Of a DNA stretch of 64,000 nucleotides, positions 24,941-38,000 are shown one piece after another. Position 1 is the first letter of the stretch; each line of letters opens with the position of its first letter. This stretch comes from Micromussa lordhowensis. Lineage: Eukaryota > Cnidaria > Anthozoa > Scleractinia > Lobophylliidae. The stretch lies in NCBI GenBank assembly GCA_964020085.1, contig OZ026608.1:20023623-20087622 (forward strand). Reading direction: 5' to 3'. The position numbers and the translations under genes are program-made. The notes beneath the pieces are model-generated. The model did no database searches. It had not been told where the DNA came from and saw only the letters and a program-made list of their open reading frames with translations.

Positions 24941-25948
24941 TAGTACCCGTAGTATCTGTAGTATCTGTAGTAGCTGTAGTAGCTGTAGTAGCTGTAGTAG
25001 CTGTAGTAGCTGTAGTAGCTGTAGTAGCTGTAGTAGCTGTAGTAGCTGTAGTAGCTGTAGTAGCTGTAGTATCTGTAGTATCTGTAGTAGCTGTAGTAGC
25101 TGTAGTATCTGTAGTATCTGTAGTAGCTGTAGTAGCTGTAGTAGCTGTACTGTAGTAGCTGTAGTAGCTGTAGTATCTGTAGTATCTGTAGTATCTGTAC
25201 ATAGTACGTGTAGTAGCTGTAGTAGCTGTAGTAGCTGTAGTATCTGTAGTATCTGCAGTAGCTGTAGTAGCTGTAGTATCTGTTGTAGCTGTAGTAGCTG
25301 TAGTAGCTGTAGTATCTGTAGTAGCTGTAGTATCTGTAGTAGCTGTAGTAGCTGTAGTAGCTGTAGTAGCTGTAGTATCTGTAGTAGCTGTAGTAGCTGC
25401 AGTAGCTGTAGTATCTGTAGTAGCTGTAGTACCTGTAGTAGCTGTAGTAGCTGTAGTAGCTGTAGTAGCTGCAGTAGCTGTACATGTAGTAGCTGTAGTA
25501 GCTGTAGTAGCTGCAGTAGCTGTAGTATCTGTTGTAGCTGTAGTAGTTGTAGTACCTGTAGTAGCTGTAGTAGCTGTAGTATCTGTAGTAGCTGTAGTAG
25601 CTGCAGTAGCTGTAGTAGCTGTAGTAGCTGTAGTAGGTGTAGTAGGTGTAGTAGCTGTAGTAGCTGTAGTAGCTGTAGTAGCTGCAGTAGCTGTAGTATC
25701 TGTTGTAGCGGTAGTAGCTGTAGTATCTGTGGTAGCTGTGGTATCTGTAGTAGCTGTAGTAACTGTAGTATCTGTAGTATCTGTAGTATCTGTAGTAGCT
25801 GTAGTAGCTGTAGTAGTTGTAGTAGCTGTAGTAGCTATAGTAGCTATAGTATCTGTAGTAGCTGTAGTATCTGTAGTACCCGAGTACCTGTAGTATCTGT
25901 AGTACCCGAGTACCTGTAGTATCTTTAGTATCTGTAGTACATGTAGTA
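24941..25948. repeat. 1 kb minisatellite of 9-bp units (GTAGTAGCT / GTAGTATCT)
   Basis: About 110 units of two main variants, with minor GTAGTACCT, GCAGTAGCT and GTAGTAGTT forms. Because the period is a multiple of three and lacks stops, long frames are open on both strands (Thr/Ala/Asp, Tyr/Ser or Val/Ala). These are not genes. It ends about 420 bp upstream of the gene B ATG. Confidence 0.95.
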
Positions 25949-28900
25949 GAGATCTGACCTCAGTGGAGAGTAAGAATTGAAAACTCGTCCAGCATCGAAA
26001 AAAATATCCATGAATAGATGTAGATAACATTATTTCAGTTTACATGCTTACTTACCTAATGGACTTTCTTGTGCCCCACGCCTGTTTACGAAAATCTTAA
26101 AACCTGTTTATGTCACTCTCAGAAGGAAAGGGCATCTAAATGTGGGGTATACTGATGAGTCGTATCTATAAGGGGATACGATACATGAATGTCAGTCTAA
26201 TATTACTGATACTTGTTACTTATTTACAAGATTGGGGTATACTATATACACTCTGAAATCAGTGCTTAGACCAGTTCAGACATTTTGTTTTTGTGGGTTT
26301 TTGTCCTGAATTCTGTCAGTATGACCGTGTGCCTCCCCACAGGAAAGGTGCTTGGCATCAAGGAGTAGTGCCTTGGGCGTTTTAGCAGTGTATCTATATC
26401 GATTCAAGAATTTGCAGAAGTAAGTAAACTTCTAGTGTCTAGTTTCCCTGGTGTGCTTCATGGCCAACTTTTCTATAGAAATTTAGAATATAAGAAAGCA
26501 ATGGCACTAAAGAACACATTTATTTTTTGATTTTACAAATCTATTCCAACAAATTTTTAACAACACTGCCTTACACTTCCTTTTACAACCAATATAAACT
26601 ATACCTTTTAAATTACGCGATAGAGAGAGTTTGAAAAGACTTCATGAAAAAATAAAGCATGAGACAACCCCCAGACGGCAACAAATCAAAAGGGGACACT
26701 CTAACCAGTTAAAAGACAATTACACCATTACTACAAAGATCCAAACAAAATTGGAATAAAGTGTTACTGTCAAACATCTACGGTGTTGGCTATGTCAAAT
26801 TCGGAGAAAAACCCTGGTCGCCTCTACTTCAAATGTCCCAAACAAGAGTGAAAGTCAGTCTTTCAGTGGGCTGATGTGGAACCCCGTGGACGTGTCAAGG
26901 ATTGGTTAGAAGGCAAACCGACACCTTGTGACTCGGGGACTAGTGGTGTTCTTACACAGGATCGACATGGGTACTGTTTTGCACTGTTTTGCACGAAAGT
27001 CCTGCGTGAATATGTGAAGTCCCTAGGGGCATACCTCTATAAAAGCTGGGGATCAGGCGGTTCGAATCTCGCGGAGGAGACGCTGTTTTGTTAAGAGACG
27101 CTAAGTTCGTACAGAGAAAGAATCTTAACCTAAACGCAAGAATTACGAACGGGATAAGATTTCAAGAATTGTCAGTAGAATTATAACATATTTTCAGTTT
27201 GTATTAGTGTATGGTCAATTACGACAATTACGGCAAAGCCTCAAGTAACTGTATTTTTTTTCTTTTAGTTTGACTATGTACTTCTAGACAGAAGGAGTGT
27301 AAAAATAAATCCTCATTTAAACAAGGAATGGATAAATTCATACCTAGATCGGATCAAAGGGTAATTAATGATTGGATAGATCGAAAACCTTACAAAAAAA
27401 ATCCAATTCTCCAACGGCAGAATGATCAAAGATCCATACAAACTCTCTATTTTAGGTGATATTTGAAGAGCTACCATTTTCCTTCTCTAAATACTTCTAT
27501 TCTTGGTAAATACTCTCAAATTTAGTTGACCTTTCTTTTGAATATCTTAGTTTTTCAAAGAAAAGGAAAACAACCTTACTCTTTCCCAGTCCTCTCACGT
27601 TTCTGCAATTGCCTATTTGAAAACGGAAGTTTCCCTCTAAAAACGCAACAAGTAATTTTTCCGTCCAGACTAGGCCGAAAGAATTTAAAAATCGCCGGTC
27701 ATGTTGGATTTGTGTTTGAGGAAAATCACATGATTATCGCGACGCTAACGTTTTCGAAAAGCTTCGCTTTCAAAATGTTTTCTATCCACACGAAAACGAA
27801 AAGCCATTGTTTTTACATTCGTCTGGTTTGAAGAGTGTTTTCGAAAAGCTCCGACGTTTTCGTCAAACTGTCCTCCGGCGTGGTGTGGACACTGCCTCAG
27901 GAGAAGCCCGGGCAATTTCCATAGCAACAGAAAAGTCAATTGCATGCAGCGCGTGTAATAAAAATGTTTGACTAATTGAATACCTGATGTAAAAATAAAT
28001 ATCGTATTAATCATTTGTTTTGTTTGCAGGATAATGAGCAGAGTACAATCTAAGAACAACTACTCCAAGTAATAAACAGCGACTCATCAACAGGAAAACA
28101 GCACAGACTGTACAACGTTACAAGTTAACTAGCTGTTTATTTTTCATTGGATACAACTTACTGCTTATTTCCAGTCCATATAGTTAGGGTCACTGAAATA
28201 CTTTAACGCAGTCTGGTTAAAAAGCTAAAAACAAGTAGTTTTTTACATAAAAATCTGAGGGGGAAAAACTGCCCAGACACAGCTACTTAAAATATAACAA
28301 AGATCTTTAAAGGGTGCATGTCTGTACAAAATATTGCCACGAAATAAAAAAAATAAATAATTGCCGACTATGTTGTTCAGATGAAGGTATCTTTCTGTTG
28401 TTCTTCACTGTTGCCCTTGAAGAAGAATTTCAAACTTCTGGGTATCTTTACAAATTGAGATTACGCAATATAAATCAAGGACCAAAATTCGCACCTTCAT
28501 AGTAAGGCGAAAATATTAATTTCTGTTTTCAACTAGAAACGACATTAGCAAACGCGAGATTTTTGCCGTTTGTAAGACAGAAAACGGGATGCTTTGTCTC
28601 AACTATTGGCCGACAATTTTGACTTGAATTCCTTTCCATGCACATTTAGTTTAAAAGCAAAACTGAAGTATTAATTAAAAATAAATTGAATCCAGACCTA
28701 AATATACAGACTGAGAAATAAATTATTTACAACAAAATGCTATTTTGCATGTGATAAAGATGTCCTATCATCGGCCATGCAAACGAATTTATTATCTTAA
28801 GTTTCGCAGTAAAAGACCCGTGTTTTGAAAAGGGTCATGTAGCAGCTGTCGGAAGATCCTAAGCTAATTGGTTCGCTACCCAAACCCCCAAACAATGCTA

Positions 28901-28989
28901 AAACAATAGTGACAATTGAAATCTATTGTTTTAAGAATCCAATGAGAAGAGACCTTACGAAGAGCTGCTACACTACTGTTTGAAAAAGG
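25949..28989. other. Intergenic spacer between gene A stop and gene B upstream minisatellite
   Basis: No gene supported. A segment around 27740-27880 has repeated TTTTCGAAAAGC in both orientations and may be a degenerate MITE. A GGTTCGAATC near 27060 lacks a tRNA fold. Confidence 0.45.
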
Positions 28990-29038
28990 TCAATCTGTTT
29001 TTTTGGACACCTTTCGTACCACTTTCCTCATCAAGTCC
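28990..29038 (-). CDS. Gene A exon 14 (residues 639-654 and stop)
   Basis: The acceptor is TTTTTAG. After the split Arg codon it reads DLMRKVVRKVSKKTD and a TGA stop at 28990-28992. A basic C-terminal end. No polyadenylation signal was assigned. Confidence 0.78.
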
Positions 29039-32000
29039 CTAAAAACGAACAAAAAGAAAAAATTATTAACGCTCAGAATTGCATAATGTTCAACGGATTG
29101 CTCTCCCTGTAATGAGTAATACCTTGAAGATGATTTCCAGTCCGTACTGCGCACTCTCAAGAGTTTGTTTGCTTTTTTTTGTTTTGTTTCATGTAAGACA
29201 TCACAAAATGTAAACATTTCGTAACTACTTACATGAAGAAAATTCAAAGTTTCAAAACAACCGCCATTATAGATGCGAAGCGGTCGAAGTTTTATGCGTC
29301 GTTCTTTCTCACATCACTTGATGAAACAACTTCGCAGCTGTAAACATCAATGAAGCAGTTAGAAAAAGAATTTGAAAGGCCTCATAGATAAGCTATGTGG
29401 CTCGTAACGAATAACATCGATTCTTATTCCATCGAATGGGAACTTATAACGTTTATAAACATTAGGGTGCTGAGACTGCGCAATACAGACTGGAAGTCAT
29501 CTTTAAACTTACCCAAAAAACGTACCATTCAGGCCCTACACACAAATGCTGCCAGCGGCAAATGTTTAACTCTGACTGTTACTCGTGTCAATTTCATTTC
29601 TCAGAACAATTTTTCATATATTTGGCTCAATTCTCCTTGGGAGAATTTTGCGATACATGAAGCCGCTTTCACGTCAACCAATCAAAAGCGTCATTCCTAT
29701 GACTCTTTTCTTTTAATTTCTTGTAGAATAGTAAAGAGAATTTCGGATCTGATCAATGCAGAGGATGGATTATATACCTGATGAGTGTCAGTTTGTCCTC
29801 CATTGATTCCCACGGATTCCTCTCTTCACTGTACTCCAGCATCTCTGAAAAAAACAATTATAAAATAATACAAATGATCACAACTGAATCAACTCATCGA
29901 TCAACGAATCTAAAGATTAATCACTCAATCAATCTATCAATCATCTATTTGTTTCACCACACAATATAAGAAAAGAAATAATTAAAAAGAGGTAACTTAA
30001 AGACTAGGAGGTATCGAGGAAGCCTCAAGAAAACCATGGCTTATTATCTATTGTTTAGTTGAACTACTTTTAAATAAACATGTTTAACATGTTGGTGTGA
30101 ATAGGGTATTAGATTTTCGTTGCAATAATGAATCCACGCCATGACCTAACAGAGGCATTGAAAAACATATCCAGGTCACAGGAAACCGATAACGCAACAA
30201 AAACGGTTTGATTTTTAGAACAGTACTCAACAAGCAGAAGGAACCCATTGAGGAAGAAAGATTACTAAAGGTGTACAGGATAGAACTTCCAATTAGATTT
30301 CAGTATGGACAAACTTAAAAAGGTGTAGTACTTCTAAGCTTCGCTTGAAATTCTTTACGAACTGTTTTCATTCTCATCAATGGCTGTTAAAGACAATTAG
30401 AAAACAAACACAACCCACCTTTGGCCAGTTCTGTTTCGCTGACTCTATCGCCCACTTTGTAGTATTTGACCCTTAAATTCTGAAAGACATACGAGAGCTG
30501 CATTAGTGATAACGCCATACAAAGATGACGATCACAGGCCAGTCAAACAGGCTTGCAAAGTTCGAGTACATCATGGTGAGCAAAGAGAATTCTAGTCACC
30601 TTTGTAAACGTTTTACGCAAATATGTCCGCCAAACAGACACTGTACTCAAAAAAACAGTTATCTATTTAATACTTTACTTTTATAACATGCGATACGTAC
30701 TGCTAAATTTTGCAGCACCAAGGAAACGAATTAGAATGATTCTTTGCCGTGGAGGAGGGCCTGCATTGCAAAGGTCAGGCATCCCATGGGGGAATGGTGA
30801 GGGGGGTAGAAATATTTCCAGTCGAATCATGCTACAGAAACTGGACTGAGAAAGGCGTTGGACTGATGGGCCTTTTGGCTCGAACGCAGAGTGTATCTTA
30901 CCTTAACAACATCACCATAGATAAGTTTGCAAATATAAAAAAAAAAACACTACGCAATAACAACACTTACGAATCTAGCGAATCTGCTGTGTTCCAGGCG
31001 CGTGACAATCCGCATTCGATCAATAGCGTACTGAAGCTTTGCGTTACTCTTAGCTTCACTGTACGTGTAGCTCAGCTGAGCGATCAGCACATTGAGAAGA
31101 ATCACTACAACCATCGCCATGTAGGCTAGAAGAATCAGGATAGCCAGCCAGCTAACAGGAAACAAAACAAAGAAAAAGATTCAGTAAATTACAAAATAGT
31201 CCACGGAGGCACGTTTGAAAAATATGACACAACAGAGAGCAAAAAAGACTGAAAGAAAAACAGATTTACTCTTTACTTTCATCAACAAATATCTTGCATT
31301 TCGCACGAAATTTTCAATCGTCAAAATTCAAATTCACCAAATTAAACAGTAAATCAAGTTAGTGTGTCCAGAGAAGTTTTTTTTTTGCTTTATTTTCTTG
31401 TTAGATATTTTTCTTCGATTGCGCGCGAGAATGATATTTGTTTTCCAGGTCCTCCCCCACCCACCCCCTGAGTTCTGGCTCGTTCACATCCGCTGCGGTT
31501 GTCGACGAACTCAAGAAAAATAAAGGGTCTATGGACAGACTAAATGAAATCGGATTGGAGACGTACAGAAATAAAGAAAGTTGTTTACCTGAACTTTGAA
31601 TAATCTTCTTCAGCAGGTTGTTGTTCAACGAGGGCTCTGACGGCAGCTAACATCAACCACGCGTAATTGCTGTAAAATAAGGAAATAAGAAAAATAATAA
31701 TAATAATTCATACCACCAAAATATGATCCAATGAATGTACGTTTTCATCGGGCTTACGTTTGGCAACTATTAAGGGGAGCCTACATTGAGTTGAGTCCGA
31801 GTCTCCCTTCGAATATCACTAGCGCGCAGTCAACATAGCCCTGAGAACATGGGTCCGAGTTATTGAGGTCATTTCTACGTTAAAACATGGACGAAATACT
31901 TTCAAAATAATTTTTAACTGGCAGCCATTTACGAATAGGGTCTGTATAACAAGACCGATGGTCTAAATTTAGCAAGATTGAGAAGGATTTTCACCTTTTT

Positions 32001-35000
32001 ACTTGATTCAAGTCTGACCAGTGGAAAGCAAGCTCAACAGGTTAGTTCATACGAGAATGTGGTGGATAAAACCACCAGATTTAATTTCATAAAGAGCATT
32101 TTAAAGTGCAAAGTGCATCACTAATATAACATGAACAGGATCGGAAGACGTAACAAGAACGCTAACAAGAAAGGAGAAAATCTTACGTAAATAACTCCTG
32201 TGAGCCTGTAGCCTTCAGAGCCATAAACATGGCGCCGCAGAATCCAATAAAGACGACTAGGAACACCACACTGAAGCGAGTCATGTCTCGGTAGATGATC
32301 TTGGCGAGAGTCTTGGTGTACAGACCTGTGGTTCTATTAAAGAGTGAAATATAAAAAAAATACGGAATGAATAAATGTTGTAAAGTATCAAAGAAAAATA
32401 AACCTCAAGAAAGCACAACATTTTTTACAAATTTATTTTGCAATTTTGGAAACGTGGCAATTCGCTACGCTCCATTTTCGACTCTTCAGAGAGTTTGGTT
32501 AGCAGTTCTCTCATTTAATAACCATGGTCTGATTTTGGTAATTTTGAGTCTGCACGATGCGGGATTCAAACGCACTCTGACTCAAATTCCAGTAAATACA
32601 CAAACGCTCACAATTCCACATCTTGAAACGGTCGCCCGAATCATTAGTGTTTTGCGCGAAAAATTCAAAACTTTTGGAGACGGGGGGTGGGGGTACTGTA
32701 CCCGCCTACCGCCCCCCCCTCACCAAGTCCGTACGCCTACATGTATGTTTGAGGCAACTGAAAAAAAAACGCGACAGCATCAAGTAATCCATGTAGAATG
32801 CTCAACAACGTCCTGATGGGATTTCACAGGTTTATCCTAGACTGGGACATGCTTACCTCAAGCATTAGATTCACTGGCACCCAGTTACGCACCAGGGTGG
32901 GGAGAGGCACTGTGAGAGTAGAGTCTTGCCCAAGAACACAACACAATGTCTCCGGGCAGGGCTCGTACCCAGACCGTTCGATTCGGCGTCCTGCGCCTCT
33001 CACACAGAACCATTGTGCGGCTCAATAAAAATCCGTTTGCTGACAGGTTTATTGGCGCTTACACCACAGTGTCGTTAATCTCAATTACAAACTTCCCTAC
33101 AACTCTATTTAACAAGCATTATACTACAGGCTAAGAAATTTCTCAAATGCGATTGGCTAAGACCAGTAGTATTTCTGCTAAATTTGAAATACTTACATGT
33201 AAAAATTTCAGTTTCCATGGAAACCTAAATGATCGAAACAATATGGCGGAAAGATTTTCAAAATTCTGTGGAAAAACTGCAAGAGCTAAAGGAAATTACC
33301 AAGATATGGAAACAGCAAAGAATGTACAAAGATCTAGGTCACTGTATCGTCGATTTAAGGTGGAAGGCAAAGGATACAGTCCTGATATTTTCAGTGAGCT
33401 GCAACGCGAACCAACTCAGCTGACGAAGTTCGGTGCATAGCTTTATCGTCGAGCGCTCTTTTAACTGCTATCGAAGAATCTGAGAGAACGAAAAACGGTT
33501 CCTTTCAGTCTTTATTCAACAGTTCAGAAGCACAAGCAACCAGAAGTAAACGTCGTCCGCTGGAAACTATTTTCCGCTGCTGTGGTGACCAAAGAAACGA
33601 TAAATAGCCAACAATTTTCACCGCGTGCTGCTTAAATGAAAGCCCAAAGTCCAAGTTTCCACACAAGCAGAATCGGTTAAAAATCTATTGATAAACTTCG
33701 ATTGACGATTAGGCTGTTCAAAATGTACCCTTCAAAAAATATTTACAGGTATTCAAGTACTGTTTTATCGCAGTTGAAGCGAAAATCATTTGAACATGTG
33801 TGACCTTTGTGCGATCACATGTTTGATCACATGTTGTAGTAAAACCAATCACTCGCGCGTGACTACAACGCGTTACAAGATGCGAAATTTCTTTGCCTTG
33901 TAGTATAAACAAAAAATAGCACGGTTTCTTCGGGGTATTTGGTATAAATACCGGCTCGTGATATTTCAAAACTCTCCAAATATCACTCGCCGCGGCGGCT
34001 CGTGATATTTTGGCGAATTTTGAAATATCACTCGCGGTATTTATCCCAAATACCCCTAGAAACCGTGCTATTTCCTATACTAATACCTGGTAATACAGGA
34101 AAACTTGAAGAGCCGTAGGAAATTGAACAAGTAGCCGAGCCCGGCAAGACTCCATTGAAATTTAACCTCGGCAAACCGGAGAGGAATGACAAGGAATGTC
34201 AAGACAAGACCCAGCCAATCAAAATAGTTGTACGGATCTTTGAAATACGTTCTCCATTCTCTAAAAAGAAAGAAAAATATCACAATTTTACCGAGTGCTA
34301 TTCTTTTATGCACCTCGTAATTAAAGGAGGTCAGTCACAGTATTTTGAGTTATTTTGGCCACGTACAGAATTACCTTTAAATTGAAGGAATCCTGAAAAT
34401 AGGAGTTTACGAAGATAGAAAAAAACCAAAGAGATAATAATAAACCACAAAGGAACAAGGATGGTTAAGGATGGAAAAGATTAAAACGGATTACAAATGA
34501 TGAAATTGAAAACTTAGGGTAAACTTTTCAATATGCACAAACTGTACGTGGCCCCTTTAATCTTCTCCTTTCTCCTTGATCCTCGGAAAAACACTCATCC
34601 AAAACACTTCTTAATTAACAACAAACCAGCAGCTTGTAATCGGAATTTTTCGGCAGGGATTTAGGAAAAAACCACACTGAGCTTCACACTTACCGTTCCG
34701 CTTCGTTGATTTCCTCAAAAAAGTAAAACATGAGAAAGATGATGGTGAAAATTTCACAGAATAACCGCAGACCATCTGCTTTGCCATTGTACTGGGTTGG
34801 GTCTTCGACAGTCGAGCCATAGATAAGTGCGTATGATAACAGTGTTAGGAACAAAACGTAAAATGACGCTTGGACACTGCAAGTAACATCACCAAGATAA
34901 TTTTAGCATGATAGACGCTCAAAGGAGAAGCAGAGTGCTGTGTATGGGTTAGAGATTCGACGGCCAGAAGATACGAAAAGACTGAAGTTGTGTCACACTA

Positions 35001-38000
35001 ATGTAAACAATGCTGTAAGACAGTGGACATAAGGTGAAACTGATTTACGCAATATTGCAGAGGTAGGGAGTGATTCTGACTTCTATATGAGACCAATAAA
35101 GTTGATAGACTGTAGCTTTGTGCGTTATGCAACATGGCGTTTGTGGCCATCACGCAGGCGCAATCAGCATAATGGAACTAAGAATCGCAGACGTACGTTT
35201 TGTCGTTTCAAGATGGCGCCTAAACAAGCCTGCTATAGTTATGATTGAGTCTCTTTCACCGCTTGTAGTCACATACATAAACAATTCACCAAGTCTCGTT
35301 TGAAAACGGGTCAACTAAGAACCTAGAAAACACTAATACGAGCATTAAAAGGGAAATATCCCTTGAACAGAAATGACGCACATATGAGCTGGATAAACAG
35401 GACACGTTAGTCTTACCAAAACCACCAATGACCAAATGTTTTCCATTTTCTCGTAACCAACATACGTACCACGGGATGCTGTATGGCCTCCTACGCAAAA
35501 AAACCACAAATGTTTAGCCTAGCTTAGTAATACTGGGTTATCTTGCCGTAGTTAATTTATGTGCCTAATTATACCGTTTTGGTACGCTTTAGTCTGTCCA
35601 AAGACGTTTACTTTTTGCTACGAGTTTATTTTTCTTCGAGCGCGCGCTTCATCCTATGATGTTTTGGCTCGTTGATATTCCATGCGCAGGGTTAGTTTAT
35701 TTGCTAAGCTTGCGATCTCGATGAATTCAAGACAAAATTGAGGGTCTGTGAAAAGACTAGATACGCTTCGGTGGCATATCAGGCAAGTTTGGTCAGCCCA
35801 TAGTTCGTGTTTTGGTGAGACTGCTAAAATACCCATGCAGAGACTTAATGAATCTAATATGCCCGCCCAAGTTTACCAAACAGTTACGACTAGGTATCGG
35901 TTAAAGTCAAGTTTCTGTCGAGCCTATTGCTCCATACAAGCGGAGCTTAATAGCATTAAAATTTGGTCTTAAATCCGTCTCCATATCAGGATATAAGTAC
36001 AGTAGGTCAGGTAAGGTATTGCCATACTGGGAACAAATCACATCGATTTCGACCTGCCCAATTTAGAGTTTTATTGAAAGCATTTACAACATTAACTAAG
36101 AACAAAACTGTTTGCTAAAAATCCTCAATGAAAACTCGACAAGGTTTCAGTGTGAAATTTGGAGGACGTTTTTAATTTCTCGCAACAGTTTACTTCCATG
36201 ATTGTCATCTGCAATTGACCTCTCCATAGGTACAACTTTCAAAATGGAACACTGATCATGATTTGGTACATGTATCATGGGTTAATTCTCTTTCAGAAAG
36301 CCACATAGTTCGTCTATAGGATAGAGACAAAAAGTAGTATCCAGGTAATTTGTGTATGCTTGTGAGCTTTCCTGATCATATACTCAGACCAGTCCTCCTC
36401 TTTGCCATTTTAAAAAAAGGGGACAAACATGGCGTGAAATTGAGCGTTGATATCAGAATCCGATGTGAGATAATTTCCGTAAAAATATGACCTCAAAAAT
36501 ATGAATATTTGGATATCAAGATCGTTTGAATATGAATATATGGACATTTTCTCACAAAACAAATCTATTGACATTACTCTTCTTAAAATCGAGTTTACCC
36601 GTCGCCATGGTTTCGTAAAGTGGCCTGTCAAATATGTTAGTTTCCTAACAACAATCCTGGCCAGATTGGCATGAACCAAGTGTATATGAACTAAAATTAA
36701 CACAGTTTCTCCAACTCAGCCTTCGTAGCTCAGTGGTTAGAGCACTGGTCTTGTAAACCAGGGGTCAAGAGTTCGAATCTCTTCGAGGGCTGCAGGGACA
36801 CATTTCTTTCAATTTTTTTTGTTTCGTTTTCCCAGCGTCTCGCTAGCATTACGGTCGCCAGAAACAAAATTTTTACAACAAAATGACCGCCAATTTAGGT
36901 TTCTCAACTTTTAGTCGTCCTATACAGTTCTTACTGTCTTAAAAAAGAACATACATTTTATGAAAGCCTGAAAGCATGTTTTTTAAAGAATGAAAGCCTT
37001 AAAGCCTTAAAGCTTTTGTTTTTTCGTAAGTGACACGCCACTCGGCTTTGCCTCGTTGGATATTCGCTCACAGAAAAACGGGAGAAAGTAGTCTTATTAA
37101 TTGTTAAATTTATATATATCATCGTCTTCATCAAAAAAGTTTTAAATGATTTCACATCTACAACTGACCTCTCCATAGGTACAACTCTGATGATGATTTG
37201 GTACATGTATCATGTGTTGATTCTCTTTCAGAAAGCCAGATAGTTCGTCTATAGGATAGAGAAAACAAAGTAGTGTTCAAGTAATTTGTGTATGCTTGTG
37301 AGCTTTCCTGATCATATACTCAGACCAGCCCTCCTCTTTTGCCATTTTAAAAGGCGTGAAATTGAGCGTTGATATCAGAATCCGATGTGAGATAATTTCC
37401 GTAAAAATATGAGATTAAAAATATTCACAGATGGACATTTTCTTACAAAACAAATCTGAAAACATTACTTTTTTCAAATCGAGTTTACCCGTCGCCATAG
37501 TTTCGTAAAGTGGCTTGTCAAATATCTTAGTTTCCTAACAACAATCCCGGCCAGATTGGCATGAACCAAGTGTACATGAACTGAAATTAAAACAGTTTCT
37601 CCAACTCAGCCTTCGTAGCTCAGTGGTTAGAGCACTGGTCTTGTAAACCAGGGGTCAAGAGTTCGAATCTCTTCGAGGGCTGCGGGAACACATTTTTTCA
37701 ACTTTTTTTCGTTTCGTTTTCACAGGGTCTCACTTTGTAGCATTACGGTTGCCTTAACTAATAACCAAAAATAAAATGTCTTGAAAAAATGATCGCCAAT
37801 TTAGATTTTTCAACTTTGGGTCGTCCTAGTACAGTTCTTACTGTCTTAAAAAAACATACATTTTATGAAAGCCTGAAAGCGTGTAATCGTTGGAAGTTGT
37901 CCTTCAGTAGCATTTTGAATGAAATTGTGAAAGGTTCGATTGAGGCCTCACACTACTGTAAAAACTGATGTTAAAAACGTTTAAAATCCAAGCTTTTGCC

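Noticed and set aside
24852..26030. 392-codon Thr/Ala/Asp-rich frame, with overlapping Tyr/Ser and Val/Ala frames
   Set aside because: Produced by a stop-free 9-bp repeat, open in several frames on both strands; no domain and no splice logic.
27040..27090. Possible tRNA (GGTTCGAATC box-B match)
   Set aside because: No cloverleaf stems can be drawn upstream of it.
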